Source: Flagellimonas sp. HMM57 (lineage in GTDB: Bacteria; Bacteroidota; Bacteroidia; Flavobacteriales; Flavobacteriaceae). Taken from it: DNA of 64,000 nucleotides. This document shows positions 36,056 to 43,823 of the stretch, piece after piece; the stretch's first letter is position 1, and each line of letters starts with the position of its first letter. The stretch is taken from the NCBI RefSeq assembly GCF_021390175.1, contig NZ_CP090004.1, positions 1,054,001-1,118,000 of the forward strand. Direction: 5' to 3'. The notes beneath the pieces were generated by a model. It was not told the DNA's origin. It worked only from the letters and a program-made list of their open reading frames with translations, and made no database searches. Made by a program: the position numbers and the translations under genes.

Positions 36056-37188
36056 GATTCCAAATTAATCATAAATAAATCAGAGGCAATCCCATCGACC
36101 AGAAATTTTCCTTTTTTAGTAGCGATTAGTTTTTCCCCGTCCATAAAAAGTAAGTGCTTTGCTATATATTTTTCGGATTGTTGGTTCAAGTATTCTAAAT
36201 ATTTGGCTCCAAAATCTTCTTCTACCTTATTTAAAGAAACGCCCCAAATAGTTCGCAAGCCTGTCATCACGTATTCGTTATATTGATCTCTTTTGGTCAG
36301 CTTCTCAATCTCTAACGGAAGTTCCCCTTGCTGTAGTGCTTTTATATATTTTATGTTATTTCTGATGTTCCAACCTCTCCTTTTCCCATCAAAAGAGTGT
36401 GCCGATGGACCTATTCCAATATATTTTTTCCCTTTCCAATATGAGGTATTGTTTTTGGAAAAGAAACCCTCCTTACCAAAATTGGAAATCTCATAATTGA
36501 CAAAATCATGCGCTTCTAGAGTATCTGCCAAAATATGAAACTGTTCCTGTGCTTGATCATCATCTACAGCATCCACAATTCCTTTTTCTATAAACTTTTT
36601 TAATGCAGTTCTGGGTTCTACGGTTAATGCGTAACTGGAAATATGGGGAAGTCCAAAAGAGAGGGCTTTGTCGATATTTGCCTTCCATCTTTTGTTGTCC
36701 ATACCCGGAATTCCGTAAATCAAATCAATGGAAATATTTTGAAAATAACGTGTTGCCCTAGACAATGATTGAATTGCCTCGTTAGATGAATGCGCTCTGT
36801 TCATCAATTTTAAATCTTCATCAAAAAAGGACTGAATTCCAATGCTCAATCTATTGATAGGGCTTTCGGCCAGTTCCAGAATTTTATCATCCGTTAAATC
36901 ATCTGGATTTGCTTCCAAAGTAATTTCTGGATTTTCAACAACAGTATAGTTGGTGTACACCGTTTTTATCAAATCGTTTATCTCAACAATCGTTAGAACT
37001 GAAGGAGTTCCACCACCAAAATAAATGGTCTCGACCAATTCATCCTTAAACTTATCCTTGCGCAATTCCATTTCTTTCTGAAGTGCCTTGACCATTGCTT
37101 CTTTCTTTCCCATTTGAGTAGAGAAGTGAAAATCACAATAGTGGCACGCCTGTTTGCAAAAGGGGATATGGATGTAGATTCCGCTCAT
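36052..37188 (-). CDS. hemW: HemW-type radical SAM heme chaperone
   Basis: 378 residues. Radical SAM cluster motif FCKQACHYCDF (CxxxCxxC followed by Phe) marks HemW rather than true HemN, which has CxxCxC. YFGGGTPSVL and RLSIGIQSF are also present. Family members bind and hand over heme and are not coproporphyrinogen oxidases. First gene of the run down to the YjbR gene. A TTTAGGG array lies directly upstream. Confidence 0.9.
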   Translation of the reverse strand: MSGIYIHIPFCKQACHYCDFHFSTQMGKKEAMVKALQKEMELRKDKFKDELVETIYFGGGTPSVLTIVEINDLIKTVYTNYTVVENPEITLEANPDDLTDDKILELAESPINRLSIGIQSFFDEDLKLMNRAHSSNEAIQSLSRATRYFQNISIDLIYGIPGMDNKRWKANIDKALSFGLPHISSYALTVEPRTALKKFIEKGIVDAVDDDQAQEQFHILADTLEAHDFVNYEISNFGKEGFFSKNNTSYWKGKKYIGIGPSAHSFDGKRRGWNIRNNIKYIKALQQGELPLEIEKLTKRDQYNEYVMTGLRTIWGVSLNKVEEDFGAKYLEYLNQQSEKYIAKHLLFMDGEKLIATKKGKFLVDGIASDLFMINLES

Positions 37189-37196
37189 TTAGTGAA

Positions 37197-37265
37197 TTAG
37201 GGTTTAGGGTTTAGGGTTTAGGGTTTAGGGTTTAGGGTTTAGGGTTTAGGGTTTAGGGTTTAGGG
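37197..37265. repeat. TTTAGGG heptamer tandem array
   Basis: Nine exact TTTAGGG units at 37203-37265 preceded by a TTAGGG at 37197-37202. It lies in the 180-bp gap between the hemW start and the ruvC stop, so it falls in the likely hemW promoter or leader. Unit number is expected to vary by slippage. Confidence 0.95.
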
Positions 37266-37324
37266 AACATACTTTTTATTATTGTTAAACTCTTATGAAA
37301 ATAACTTTCAAAAAAGCTGTTACA

Positions 37325-37366
37325 TACTGATTACCAACTACTGGTTACTGACTACTGACCTCTAAC
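37325..37366. repeat. degenerate heptamer run
   Basis: Successive 7-mers TACTGAT, TACCAAC, TACTGGT, TACTGAC, TACTGAC and CTCTAAC follow one another just before the ruvC stop. The units are similar but not identical, suggesting a decayed second array in the same gap. Confidence 0.6.
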
Positions 37367-37368
37367 TC

Positions 37369-37932
37369 CTATTTACCAATTTTCTTCGGATTCTGCTTCA
37401 CGAACGCATCCCATCCAGTGTAATGTTTACCGACCTCAACCCTACCTTCGTTATAAAAATGACAAACCGCGGCAGCAAGTCCATCCGTACTATCCAAATT
37501 TTTGGGAAGGGTTTTTAATTTTAGCATGCTTTGAAGCATTTTGGCCACCTGTTCTTTGGTAGCATTACCGTTACCCGTGATGGCCATCTTAATCTTTTTG
37601 GGCATGTACTCCGTTATGGGCACCTGCCTAGAAAGTCCTGCGGCCATCGCAACGCCCTGTGCGCGACCCAATTTGAGCATAGACTGTACGTTTTTTCCGT
37701 AAAAAGGGGCTTCAATGGCAATCTCATCTGGATGGAATGTATCGATAAGTTCCAAGGTCCGCTCAAAGATCAGTTTTAACTTGGTGTAGGGGTCACTATA
37801 CTTTTTGAGCATCAATTCGTTCATCTGAACAAAATGCATCTGTTTGTTGACTACCTTGATAATCCCAAAACCCATGACGGTCGTGCCCGGATCAATTCCT
37901 AAAATAATCTTTTCTGTAGCCAAATTTTTCAA
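37369..37932 (-). CDS. ruvC: Holliday junction endonuclease RuvC
   Basis: 187 residues. The N-terminal ILGIDPGTTVMGFGII carries the first catalytic Asp; IAIEAPFYGKNVQSMLKLGRAQG and DSTDGLAAAVCHF supply further acidic residues. It cleaves Holliday junctions with RuvAB in recombination. Overlaps the upstream lipoprotein stop by 4 bp. Assignment is firm. Confidence 0.95.
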   Translation of the reverse strand: MKNLATEKIILGIDPGTTVMGFGIIKVVNKQMHFVQMNELMLKKYSDPYTKLKLIFERTLELIDTFHPDEIAIEAPFYGKNVQSMLKLGRAQGVAMAAGLSRQVPITEYMPKKIKMAITGNGNATKEQVAKMLQSMLKLKTLPKNLDSTDGLAAAVCHFYNEGRVEVGKHYTGWDAFVKQNPKKIGK

Positions 37933-38405
37933 TTGGTATTTAGAACTATAGGAAGCCTAAATTTTAACGCAACGGGTATCCCTCTTTTTAATGCTGGAGC
38001 TACGGTCGTTAAATCATTTAACCTGTTGGATACTTTTGTATTAAAATCGCCTATTTCATTAAGTATTTCCGTGTTTTCCTCAACATTCAATATCGTGATA
38101 AATCCATGTTCATCGATTAAAAAATCAATATAGGTCGTATCGTTCAAGTCCCTTTCTACTTGAAATTGAAGTCCATCCATGGCCTTGGTAAAATACTCCA
38201 TCATCACACTTTGGAAACAATCTCTTTGTGCTTGCTTTGTTGCGGTTTCATCACACTTTTCAAAAAGTGGATACTGGTCAACATCGTTCCAGTCGATTTC
38301 CAAGAGTTCTTTATTGACAATCTCTTGGGTCTTATCTTCTTTTGAGGTAAACAGTTCGCAAGAGGCAAGCAAACCAAAAAAACATAACACTAAAAACTTC
38401 CGCAT
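37929..38405 (-). CDS. lipoprotein with TonB-C-like terminal region
   Basis: 158 residues. Type II signal peptide with lipobox LLASC (Cys about 16). The C-terminal part (YIDFLIDEHGFITILNV, LKRGIPVALKFRLPI) follows the pattern of TonB C-terminal domains, as in the M56 protein encoded next to it. Probably an envelope protein; exact role unknown. It sits between the M56 gene, from which a terminator separates it, and ruvC, with which it overlaps. Confidence 0.72.
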   Translation of the reverse strand: MRKFLVLCFFGLLASCELFTSKEDKTQEIVNKELLEIDWNDVDQYPLFEKCDETATKQAQRDCFQSVMMEYFTKAMDGLQFQVERDLNDTTYIDFLIDEHGFITILNVEENTEILNEIGDFNTKVSNRLNDLTTVAPALKRGIPVALKFRLPIVLNTN

Positions 38406-38469
38406 ACAGCCCCAAATATTTGGCTGAAATTACGATTTTTTGAAGAATCCGCCTTCAAAGTAAAACGTA

Positions 38470-38495
38470 AAACCCAAAGAATACTCTTTGGGTTT
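38470..38495 (-). terminator. intrinsic terminator after the second M56 gene
   Basis: Perfect 11-bp stem AAACCCAAAGA / TCTTTGGGTTT with a 4-nt loop; on the minus strand a T-rich stretch (TTTACGTTTTAC) follows. It lies 46 bp after the M56 stop. Confidence 0.65.
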
Positions 38496-38541
38496 GATTC
38501 AAAATTGCCACCAAACAGAATATATGTTTCCTGTAAAGGTG

Positions 38542-40014
38542 TTACTGTAGCTTAAACGTTACGGGAATGGAAAAAGGAACACTTACATGCTGTCCATTGC
38601 TCTTTCCTGGTTGCATTCTTGGTAATTTCGAAATAATATCCGTAACCACATCTTCTAGTATTTTATCGGGACCTCTTGTTCTTATATCTTCAACAAAGCC
38701 TTCTTCCGTTATTGTAAAAATGACATTAACACGCCCTTCGATACCTTTATTTTGTGCTTCTTCTGGATAATAAAAATACTTTTTAATATGTGTTTGTATT
38801 TTTTCCATAAAACATAATCTGGTATCCGTAGCTCCCTCACAGCCCCTAAATATTGGAACTTCATCAATTTCTCCAAATGGAACCGAACTTTTAGAAGTTT
38901 GAGATGCGCGCATTGTAGCATCATCTTTTTCTACCTCCATTTTCTGTATCTTACCTTCATCTATATAAATCTTTACGGAATTACTACCATCTTCCGCTAT
39001 TAAGGTTTGCGCAACATTCGTTTTCATCAATTCATCCACCACTTCATCTTGCCTATTCTTTTCGTCTTCGGTCATTGCATTTAAATCTTCCACCACCAGA
39101 AAGGTTTCATTGCCTTTCTTTTCAATTGAGCTTTCAATACTGTTCTTTTCACCTGTCCCGTTTTCACATGAGGTATATAACAACATTCCCATAATAATAG
39201 GTAGCAAAAACAGATACTTTAACTGATAAATTCGTTTTGATTTTGATTTTTGTAGCATGACTATTCGCTTTTTGATTAATGATTTTTTAAAAAATTGATT
39301 GACAAAACTGATGTTTTGGGTTTGAAACACTTCAGATAACAATATTTGGTACTGCTCTTTTTTATTGTGCTTGGAGACTTCTGAATCGGCAATAAACTCA
39401 TGCAGTTCAGCAATTCTTTTTTGATAGAGATACACCAAGGGATTGAACCAAGAAATAATATGCATCAATTCAAAGAACAGTAAATCCAACGAATGCTTCT
39501 GCTCAATATGAACAAGTTCATGGGCAATAATGCTAGGGGTGTTTTCTTTAGAAACTTTTGCTCCTAAAAAAATATACTTGAAGAAGGAAAAGGCAAGTGC
39601 ACTTTCGGCTACCACAACTTTAGTGTAATTCGTATGATAGCTAACCGCTCCTGTTTGTCGCAAACGATATAAACGAAATAGTTTAAATCCGAACCAAAAT
39701 GTCATAAACAAGACCCCTATAAAGAAAATAAGATATCCCCATTCTGCTGGAGAGAGAAAAGCAGCTTCAGTATCAGTTGTTCCTACTTGTATCTCATTAA
39801 GTTGAAATACAAATTGTGTGTAATTTGAAAATTCCTCAGGAACGGTTGTTTTAAATGCCTCAATCGTAATCCAAGGCAACACAAGCGATAGCAAATAAGT
39901 ACCTATCAAATACACCCTGTTCCATTGAAAAAAAGTTTCCCATTTTAAAAACAGGTCATAGATCAACAAAAAAACCAATTGAAATACCAAACACTCTAAA
40001 AAATACTGTATCAT
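38542..40014 (-). CDS. M56-family (BlaR1-like) membrane metallopeptidase with TonB-C-like domain
   Basis: 490 residues. Membrane spans near 5-22, 36-52 and 91-112, zinc site HELVH at about 165-169, LHEFIADSEV downstream, a further span near 265-282 and a Cys (TSCE) just after it. The periplasmic part ends in a TonB C-terminal domain (YYPEEAQNKGIEGRVNVIF, VPFSIPVTFKLQ). It overlaps the second blaI gene by 4 bp, so together they form a repressor/protease pair. The sensed signal is unknown. Confidence 0.88.
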   Translation of the reverse strand: MIQYFLECLVFQLVFLLIYDLFLKWETFFQWNRVYLIGTYLLSLVLPWITIEAFKTTVPEEFSNYTQFVFQLNEIQVGTTDTEAAFLSPAEWGYLIFFIGVLFMTFWFGFKLFRLYRLRQTGAVSYHTNYTKVVVAESALAFSFFKYIFLGAKVSKENTPSIIAHELVHIEQKHSLDLLFFELMHIISWFNPLVYLYQKRIAELHEFIADSEVSKHNKKEQYQILLSEVFQTQNISFVNQFFKKSLIKKRIVMLQKSKSKRIYQLKYLFLLPIIMGMLLYTSCENGTGEKNSIESSIEKKGNETFLVVEDLNAMTEDEKNRQDEVVDELMKTNVAQTLIAEDGSNSVKIYIDEGKIQKMEVEKDDATMRASQTSKSSVPFGEIDEVPIFRGCEGATDTRLCFMEKIQTHIKKYFYYPEEAQNKGIEGRVNVIFTITEEGFVEDIRTRGPDKILEDVVTDIISKLPRMQPGKSNGQHVSVPFSIPVTFKLQ

Positions 40015-40373
40015 TCTTCCCCGTCCTTTATTTGTTTCATAATACTTTCCAATTCAGATAGACTAATGTCATTTTTCTGCATAAAAAAGGAAACCATACT
40101 TTTAAAAGAACCTTGAAAATAGCCATCTACCAGTTTATTGATGGATTGATTGCTGTAATCGGATTTCTTTACTAAAGGAAAATACAAATGGCCTTTTCCA
40201 ACTTTTTCATGATCTACAAATCCCTTGTCCTCCAATATCCGCACTATGGTGGATACCGTATTGTATGCTGGTTTGGGTTCTGGCAATTCATTGATTATAG
40301 CGGCTACGTTACATTTTTCCAATCGCCACAACAGCTGCATTACTTCCTCTTCTGCTTTAGTAAGCTGTTTCAT
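40011..40373 (-). CDS. second BlaI/MecI/CopY-family repressor
   Basis: 120 residues beginning QLTKAEEEVMQLLW, with winged helix and recognition region YNTVSTIVRIL that differs from the first BlaI (TTTVATLLKRM). Translationally coupled to the M56 gene. Four dyads built from AACTAAA half-sites lie upstream at 40379-40455, a sequence unlike the operators of the first copy, so the two systems probably do not cross-talk. Confidence 0.92.
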   Translation of the reverse strand: MKQLTKAEEEVMQLLWRLEKCNVAAIINELPEPKPAYNTVSTIVRILEDKGFVDHEKVGKGHLYFPLVKKSDYSNQSINKLVDGYFQGSFKSMVSFFMQKNDISLSELESIMKQIKDGEE

Positions 40374-40378
40374 TATTG

Positions 40379-40455
40379 AACTAAGTTTTTAGTTTTATAT
40401 AAAACAAATATAACTAAAATTTTAGTTTAAACTATTTTTTTAGTTAAAAACTAAA
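40379..40455 (-). promoter_or_regulatory. AACTAAA/TTTAGTT operator cluster and -7 element of the second blaI
   Basis: Perfect palindromes AACTAAAATTTTAGTT (40412-40427) and TAGTTTAAACTA (40423-40434), the dyad TTTAGTT-AAA-AACTAAA (40439-40455) and an imperfect AACTAA/TTAGTT pair (40379-40394). On the minus strand TATATTTG (40405-40412), a perfect TAnnTTTG, abuts the first palindrome 31 bp before the ATG. Repressor binding would mask the promoter and could also affect the divergent DUF456 gene. Confidence 0.72.
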
Positions 40456-40489
40456 TTTATTTTAAATATTCCTTGTAACATTAGATCCT

Positions 40490-40497
40490 TAATTTTG
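40490..40497 (+). promoter_or_regulatory. putative -7 element of the DUF456 gene
   Basis: TAATTTTG matches TAnnTTTG, 21 bp before the ATG at 40519. A TTG lies only 14 bp upstream, shorter than the usual 19-20 bp, so the -33 assignment is uncertain. Confidence 0.45.
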
Positions 40498-40518
40498 TCT
40501 TATTGGTAAATCTGGATT

Positions 40519-41028
40519 ATGGATATTGCTTTACTTGTTCTGGGGTTTGTTTTCATGCTTGTCGGCATACTGGGCAGTTTTCTGCCCGTATTACCTGGAC
40601 CACCCATAAGCTGGGTCGGTCTATTATTACTCTATCTTACCAAAGCCGTGCCCGATGATTGGTGGGTTTTGGGCATTACTGCTGCTGTAGCAATTTTGGT
40701 ATTTGTATTAGATTATATCATCCCAGCGATGGGCACCAAAAAATTTGGCGGTAGCAAGGCAGGGATGATAGGTACGGTAATTGGCTTGTTGGTCGCTATC
40801 TTTTTTCCCGTTTTGGGCATATTTGGGATTATCATCTGGCCTTTTGTAGGTGCACTGGTTGGTGAACTCATCAATAAAGCCGATAAGAAAACAGCGTTAA
40901 AAGCAGCTTTTGGCTCCTTTATCGGGTTTCTTACGGGTACTTTTCTAAAATTTATGTTGGCTGTTATTTACTTGGGGATTTTTGTGGTAAAAGTTTGGGA
41001 GTATAGAACGCCTTTATTTACATTTTGA
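40519..41028 (+). CDS. DUF456 family membrane protein
   Basis: 169 residues with about four to five membrane spans and the glycine-rich motif LPVLPGPPISWVGLLLLYL followed by GTKKFGGSKAGMIGT, typical of DUF456. Function unknown in the family. Divergent from the second blaI; may be influenced by its operators. Confidence 0.85.
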   Translation: MDIALLVLGFVFMLVGILGSFLPVLPGPPISWVGLLLLYLTKAVPDDWWVLGITAAVAILVFVLDYIIPAMGTKKFGGSKAGMIGTVIGLLVAIFFPVLGIFGIIIWPFVGALVGELINKADKKTALKAAFGSFIGFLTGTFLKFMLAVIYLGIFVVKVWEYRTPLFTF

Positions 41029-41154
41029 TTGATTTCTCCATCCTTGGTTTGTTATCAAATTATATAGCTATGTGCTTTTAGCACTAAATGATTAGCTTAA
41101 AACCGTAACAGTTGCGCTTTTCATTTGTCTTTAATTGCAACTGAAAACCAATAC

Positions 41155-42192
41155 ATGAAAAAGCTGCCACTAATTTCAATCTTTGTAACCGTATTATTTT
41201 CCTGCACACAACAAAAAGAAAAATCCTTTAACATAGGTCAAAAATCAATAACGTATGTGGACGAATCAAGAAACAGACCGTTACTAACGGAAATATGGTA
41301 TCCCACTTTGGATACATTGACCAAAAAAGAACCAAAAGAAAACGGAAAAGAGCTTTTTAAAGCCATCAGGACAATTCCGAACGCAACGATTCCCAATGGG
41401 AAGTTCCCTTTACTATTGGTTTCGCACGGAACGGGAGGCAACAGGTTTTCATTGACTTGGTTCATAGAAAGAATGGTAAAAGAGGGGTATATTGTTGTTT
41501 CACTAGACCACTACGGGAATTCAACTTTCAACAAAATACCCCGAGAATTCGTAAAATGGTGGGAAAGAGCTATTGATGTACAATTTGTGCTGACAAACAT
41601 TCTTGAAGACCGAGAAATTGGAACAAGAATCGACACTTCGCGAATTGGGGGAGTTGGCTTTTCCTTGGGAGGCTATACTAATATTGCTTTGGCAGGTGGT
41701 TATGTAGATAGAACAGTTAGAGAAGATGAAAACTCCGAGGAAAGGGAAATGCCTGCCGAATTTCCAAAAACGGACGAAATCATAGATTTTGAAAATGACA
41801 GTCTTATCGTTTCATCTTACAATAAATACAGAAACCTAGTAAAAGATGATAGAATCAAGGCTTTTTTTGTAATGGCACCAGCAATTGGCTTTGGATTCCA
41901 TTCCACAGCGCAAACAGAAAAAATCACCGCACCTATTTTTATCATAGCAGGAAAAGGCGATACAAACACGCCCATAAAAAATAATGCCGAAAAGTACCAT
42001 GGTTTGATCAAAACCAGCCAAATACATTTGTTCAGTAAGGATGTTGACCATTATGTATTCTTGAACGAGCCCACAGCATTTGGGAAAGAGGTAGCACCAG
42101 AAATAACAATTGACAAACCTACCGTCAGCAGAAAAAAAATACACGAAGAAACGTTGAAACTAGCACTGGATTTTTTAAAAAATTCGTTATGA
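41155..42192 (+). CDS. alpha/beta hydrolase lipoprotein
   Basis: 345 residues from ATG; an upstream in-frame start was rejected for lack of a signal sequence. Signal peptide with lipobox LFSC (Cys about 17). Hydrolase domain with oxyanion region VSHGTGG, nucleophile elbow GFSLGG and a C-terminal DVDHYVF region that may supply the His. It resembles dienelactone hydrolase or PAF-acetylhydrolase-like predicted dienelactone hydrolases. It is probably an envelope esterase of unknown substrate, and appears monocistronic. Confidence 0.8.
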   Translation: MKKLPLISIFVTVLFSCTQQKEKSFNIGQKSITYVDESRNRPLLTEIWYPTLDTLTKKEPKENGKELFKAIRTIPNATIPNGKFPLLLVSHGTGGNRFSLTWFIERMVKEGYIVVSLDHYGNSTFNKIPREFVKWWERAIDVQFVLTNILEDREIGTRIDTSRIGGVGFSLGGYTNIALAGGYVDRTVREDENSEEREMPAEFPKTDEIIDFENDSLIVSSYNKYRNLVKDDRIKAFFVMAPAIGFGFHSTAQTEKITAPIFIIAGKGDTNTPIKNNAEKYHGLIKTSQIHLFSKDVDHYVFLNEPTAFGKEVAPEITIDKPTVSRKKIHEETLKLALDFLKNSL

Positions 42193-42255
42193 ACTACAAC
42201 CTAGACTTCAGTTAATTTTAGATAAACACATCTTGTAAAACCACAGAAAGAATAA

Positions 42256-42807
42256 TCACAACCACTCCACCTTATCTTCAATCGAGGTTCGGTTTGAAGG
42301 AGGTATGGCATCATCATAATACCCCATATATAAAAATCCAAAACATTTTTCCCCATCGTTCAGGTCAAAGAATTCATCCATATGCGTAATGAGTCCAGGT
42401 GAGCTCCAATAGCACCCCAAACCCATTTCCGTGCAGCACAGCCACATATTCTGTACAGCCATTGCAGTAGCGGCCAACTCTTCCCATTCCGGCAAACTTT
42501 TATTGGGGTCGCGCTGCATACAAATGGCGATTACCGCTCCAGAACGAGCAGGGTTTTCCTGTAGCTTTCTTATTTTTATCTGCTTTGGCTTCGAATCTAT
42601 TTCTTGGTATTTATCCGATAGGAATTTTCCTAATGCCACCTTTTTCTTGCCCATTACAACCTTAAACCGCCATGGTTCGGTTTTTTTGTGGGTAGGCGCC
42701 CAATTTGCAGCTTCTAACAGTTGCTCAATAGTTTTCCTTTCAATCGGCTTATCATTATATTGTGCTGGAAAAACACTTCGTCTCTTTTTGATTATATCAA
42801 ATATCAT
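42256..42807 (-). CDS. nitroreductase-family flavoprotein
   Basis: 183 residues. FMN-binding start KKRRSVFPAQY, AANWAPTHKKTEPWRF and GLGCYWSSPG are typical of small NfnB/YdjA-like nitroreductases. Dimeric FMN enzymes reducing nitro or quinone compounds with NAD(P)H; substrate unknown. It follows the LysR gene by 50 bp on the same strand. Confidence 0.87.
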   Translation of the reverse strand: MIFDIIKKRRSVFPAQYNDKPIERKTIEQLLEAANWAPTHKKTEPWRFKVVMGKKKVALGKFLSDKYQEIDSKPKQIKIRKLQENPARSGAVIAICMQRDPNKSLPEWEELAATAMAVQNMWLCCTEMGLGCYWSSPGLITHMDEFFDLNDGEKCFGFLYMGYYDDAIPPSNRTSIEDKVEWL

Positions 42808-42857
42808 ACTCTTACTTTTCTACTTCTCTCAAAGTTACATCTTGAAACGTTTTCGTG

Positions 42858-43745
42858 CTATAACTTTAAGAGTAATTCCATACAATTTCTCAATGCTGGA
42901 TTTCGATTATCCTCTTTCCAGACCATAGATAAAACAGCACGCTGTTCTATGTGTTTCAATTCGATAAACTTCACCTTCATCCGAAACCCATATTGCAACT
43001 CCGTTGGAACTATCGCGATTCCCAGATTGTTCTCCACCAATTTAAAAATAGTTTGCGCATGCACAGATTTATGGGAAACATTAGGCGTAAAACCACCATC
43101 CTCGCATATACTAAGCACCGTATTATAGTACTGTGGACTGTAGTCTTGTGAAAACAGAATAAAATCCTCTTGGGAAAACTGATGAATTCCCTTAAAATTT
43201 TTTGCCCCAATAGCATGATTTGACGGCAAGACCAAAGAGAATGTATCCTCAAAAACAGGTTTCAGTTGTAATCCTTTGGGGACTCTGGACAACCGAACAA
43301 ATCCCAAATCCAATTTATCCTGTAGAATAGCACGAAGCTGCGCCCTATTAGAAAGTTCTTCAAGGCTCGTATGTATTGAAGGAAACCTTTTATTTAGATC
43401 TAGCAATAAATTTGGAACCACATGCTGCATCGCAGAACCTAAAAAACCAATTCTAATTTCTCCTTGATGCCCCTCTCCTATCAATTTCAACTGTTTTTTG
43501 GTCTGTTCCAAATGGTTCAATATAAATTCTACTTCAGATTTTAAAAATTCACCTGCAGGGGTTAACCCTACCTTTTTTTTATCCCGAATAAACAATTGCG
43601 TTTCCAAAATCCCTTCCATTTGCTTGATCTGCGTACTTAGTCCAGGTTGGGATATGAACAGTTTTTCTGCTGCCTTACGATAGTGCAATTCTTCGGCCAC
43701 GGCCAAAAAATAAACAAAGTGCCGTAATTCTATTTGATAATTCAT
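42858..43745 (-). CDS. LysR-family regulator divergent from hut operon
   Basis: 295 residues: N-terminal winged helix-turn-helix (LRHFVYFLAVAEELHYRKAAEKLFISQPGLS in two parts, TQIKQMEGILETQLFIR) and a LysR substrate-binding domain. Divergent from hutH with 78 bp between starts, containing an ATAC-N11-GTAT box. Regulation of histidine degradation with a pathway intermediate as co-inducer is inferred; the downstream nitroreductase may be co-transcribed. Confidence 0.9.
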   Translation of the reverse strand: MNYQIELRHFVYFLAVAEELHYRKAAEKLFISQPGLSTQIKQMEGILETQLFIRDKKKVGLTPAGEFLKSEVEFILNHLEQTKKQLKLIGEGHQGEIRIGFLGSAMQHVVPNLLLDLNKRFPSIHTSLEELSNRAQLRAILQDKLDLGFVRLSRVPKGLQLKPVFEDTFSLVLPSNHAIGAKNFKGIHQFSQEDFILFSQDYSPQYYNTVLSICEDGGFTPNVSHKSVHAQTIFKLVENNLGIAIVPTELQYGFRMKVKFIELKHIEQRAVLSMVWKEDNRNPALRNCMELLLKL

Positions 43746-43754
43746 AGTTATTAA

Positions 43755-43773
43755 ATACTATAAAAATAAGTAT
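43755..43773. promoter_or_regulatory. LysR-type operator (ATAC-N11-GTAT)
   Basis: Dyad ATAC-N11-GTAT, extended to AATACT/AGTATT, fits the T-N11-A rule for LysR regulators. It lies 9 bp from the lysR start and 50 bp before hutH, in the divergent promoter region. Confidence 0.55.
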
Positions 43774-43823
43774 TGGTAATTATTAATAAGGCATAATACC
43801 TTTATATATCTCAAATTACGTTT

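Noticed and set aside
36052..37188. Oxygen-independent coproporphyrinogen oxidase HemN
   Set aside because: The cluster motif is CxxxCxxC followed by Phe, lacking the extra Cys of HemN, so HemW is the better call.
37197..37265. TTTAGGG repeat as a CRISPR array or a true telomere
   Set aside because: The units are contiguous with no spacers, and the array is internal between hemW and ruvC with intact genes on both sides.
42431..42928. 165-aa plus-strand ORF
   Set aside because: It spans the antisense of the nitroreductase gene and the lysR end; residue pattern is not protein-like and the true genes are on the other strand.
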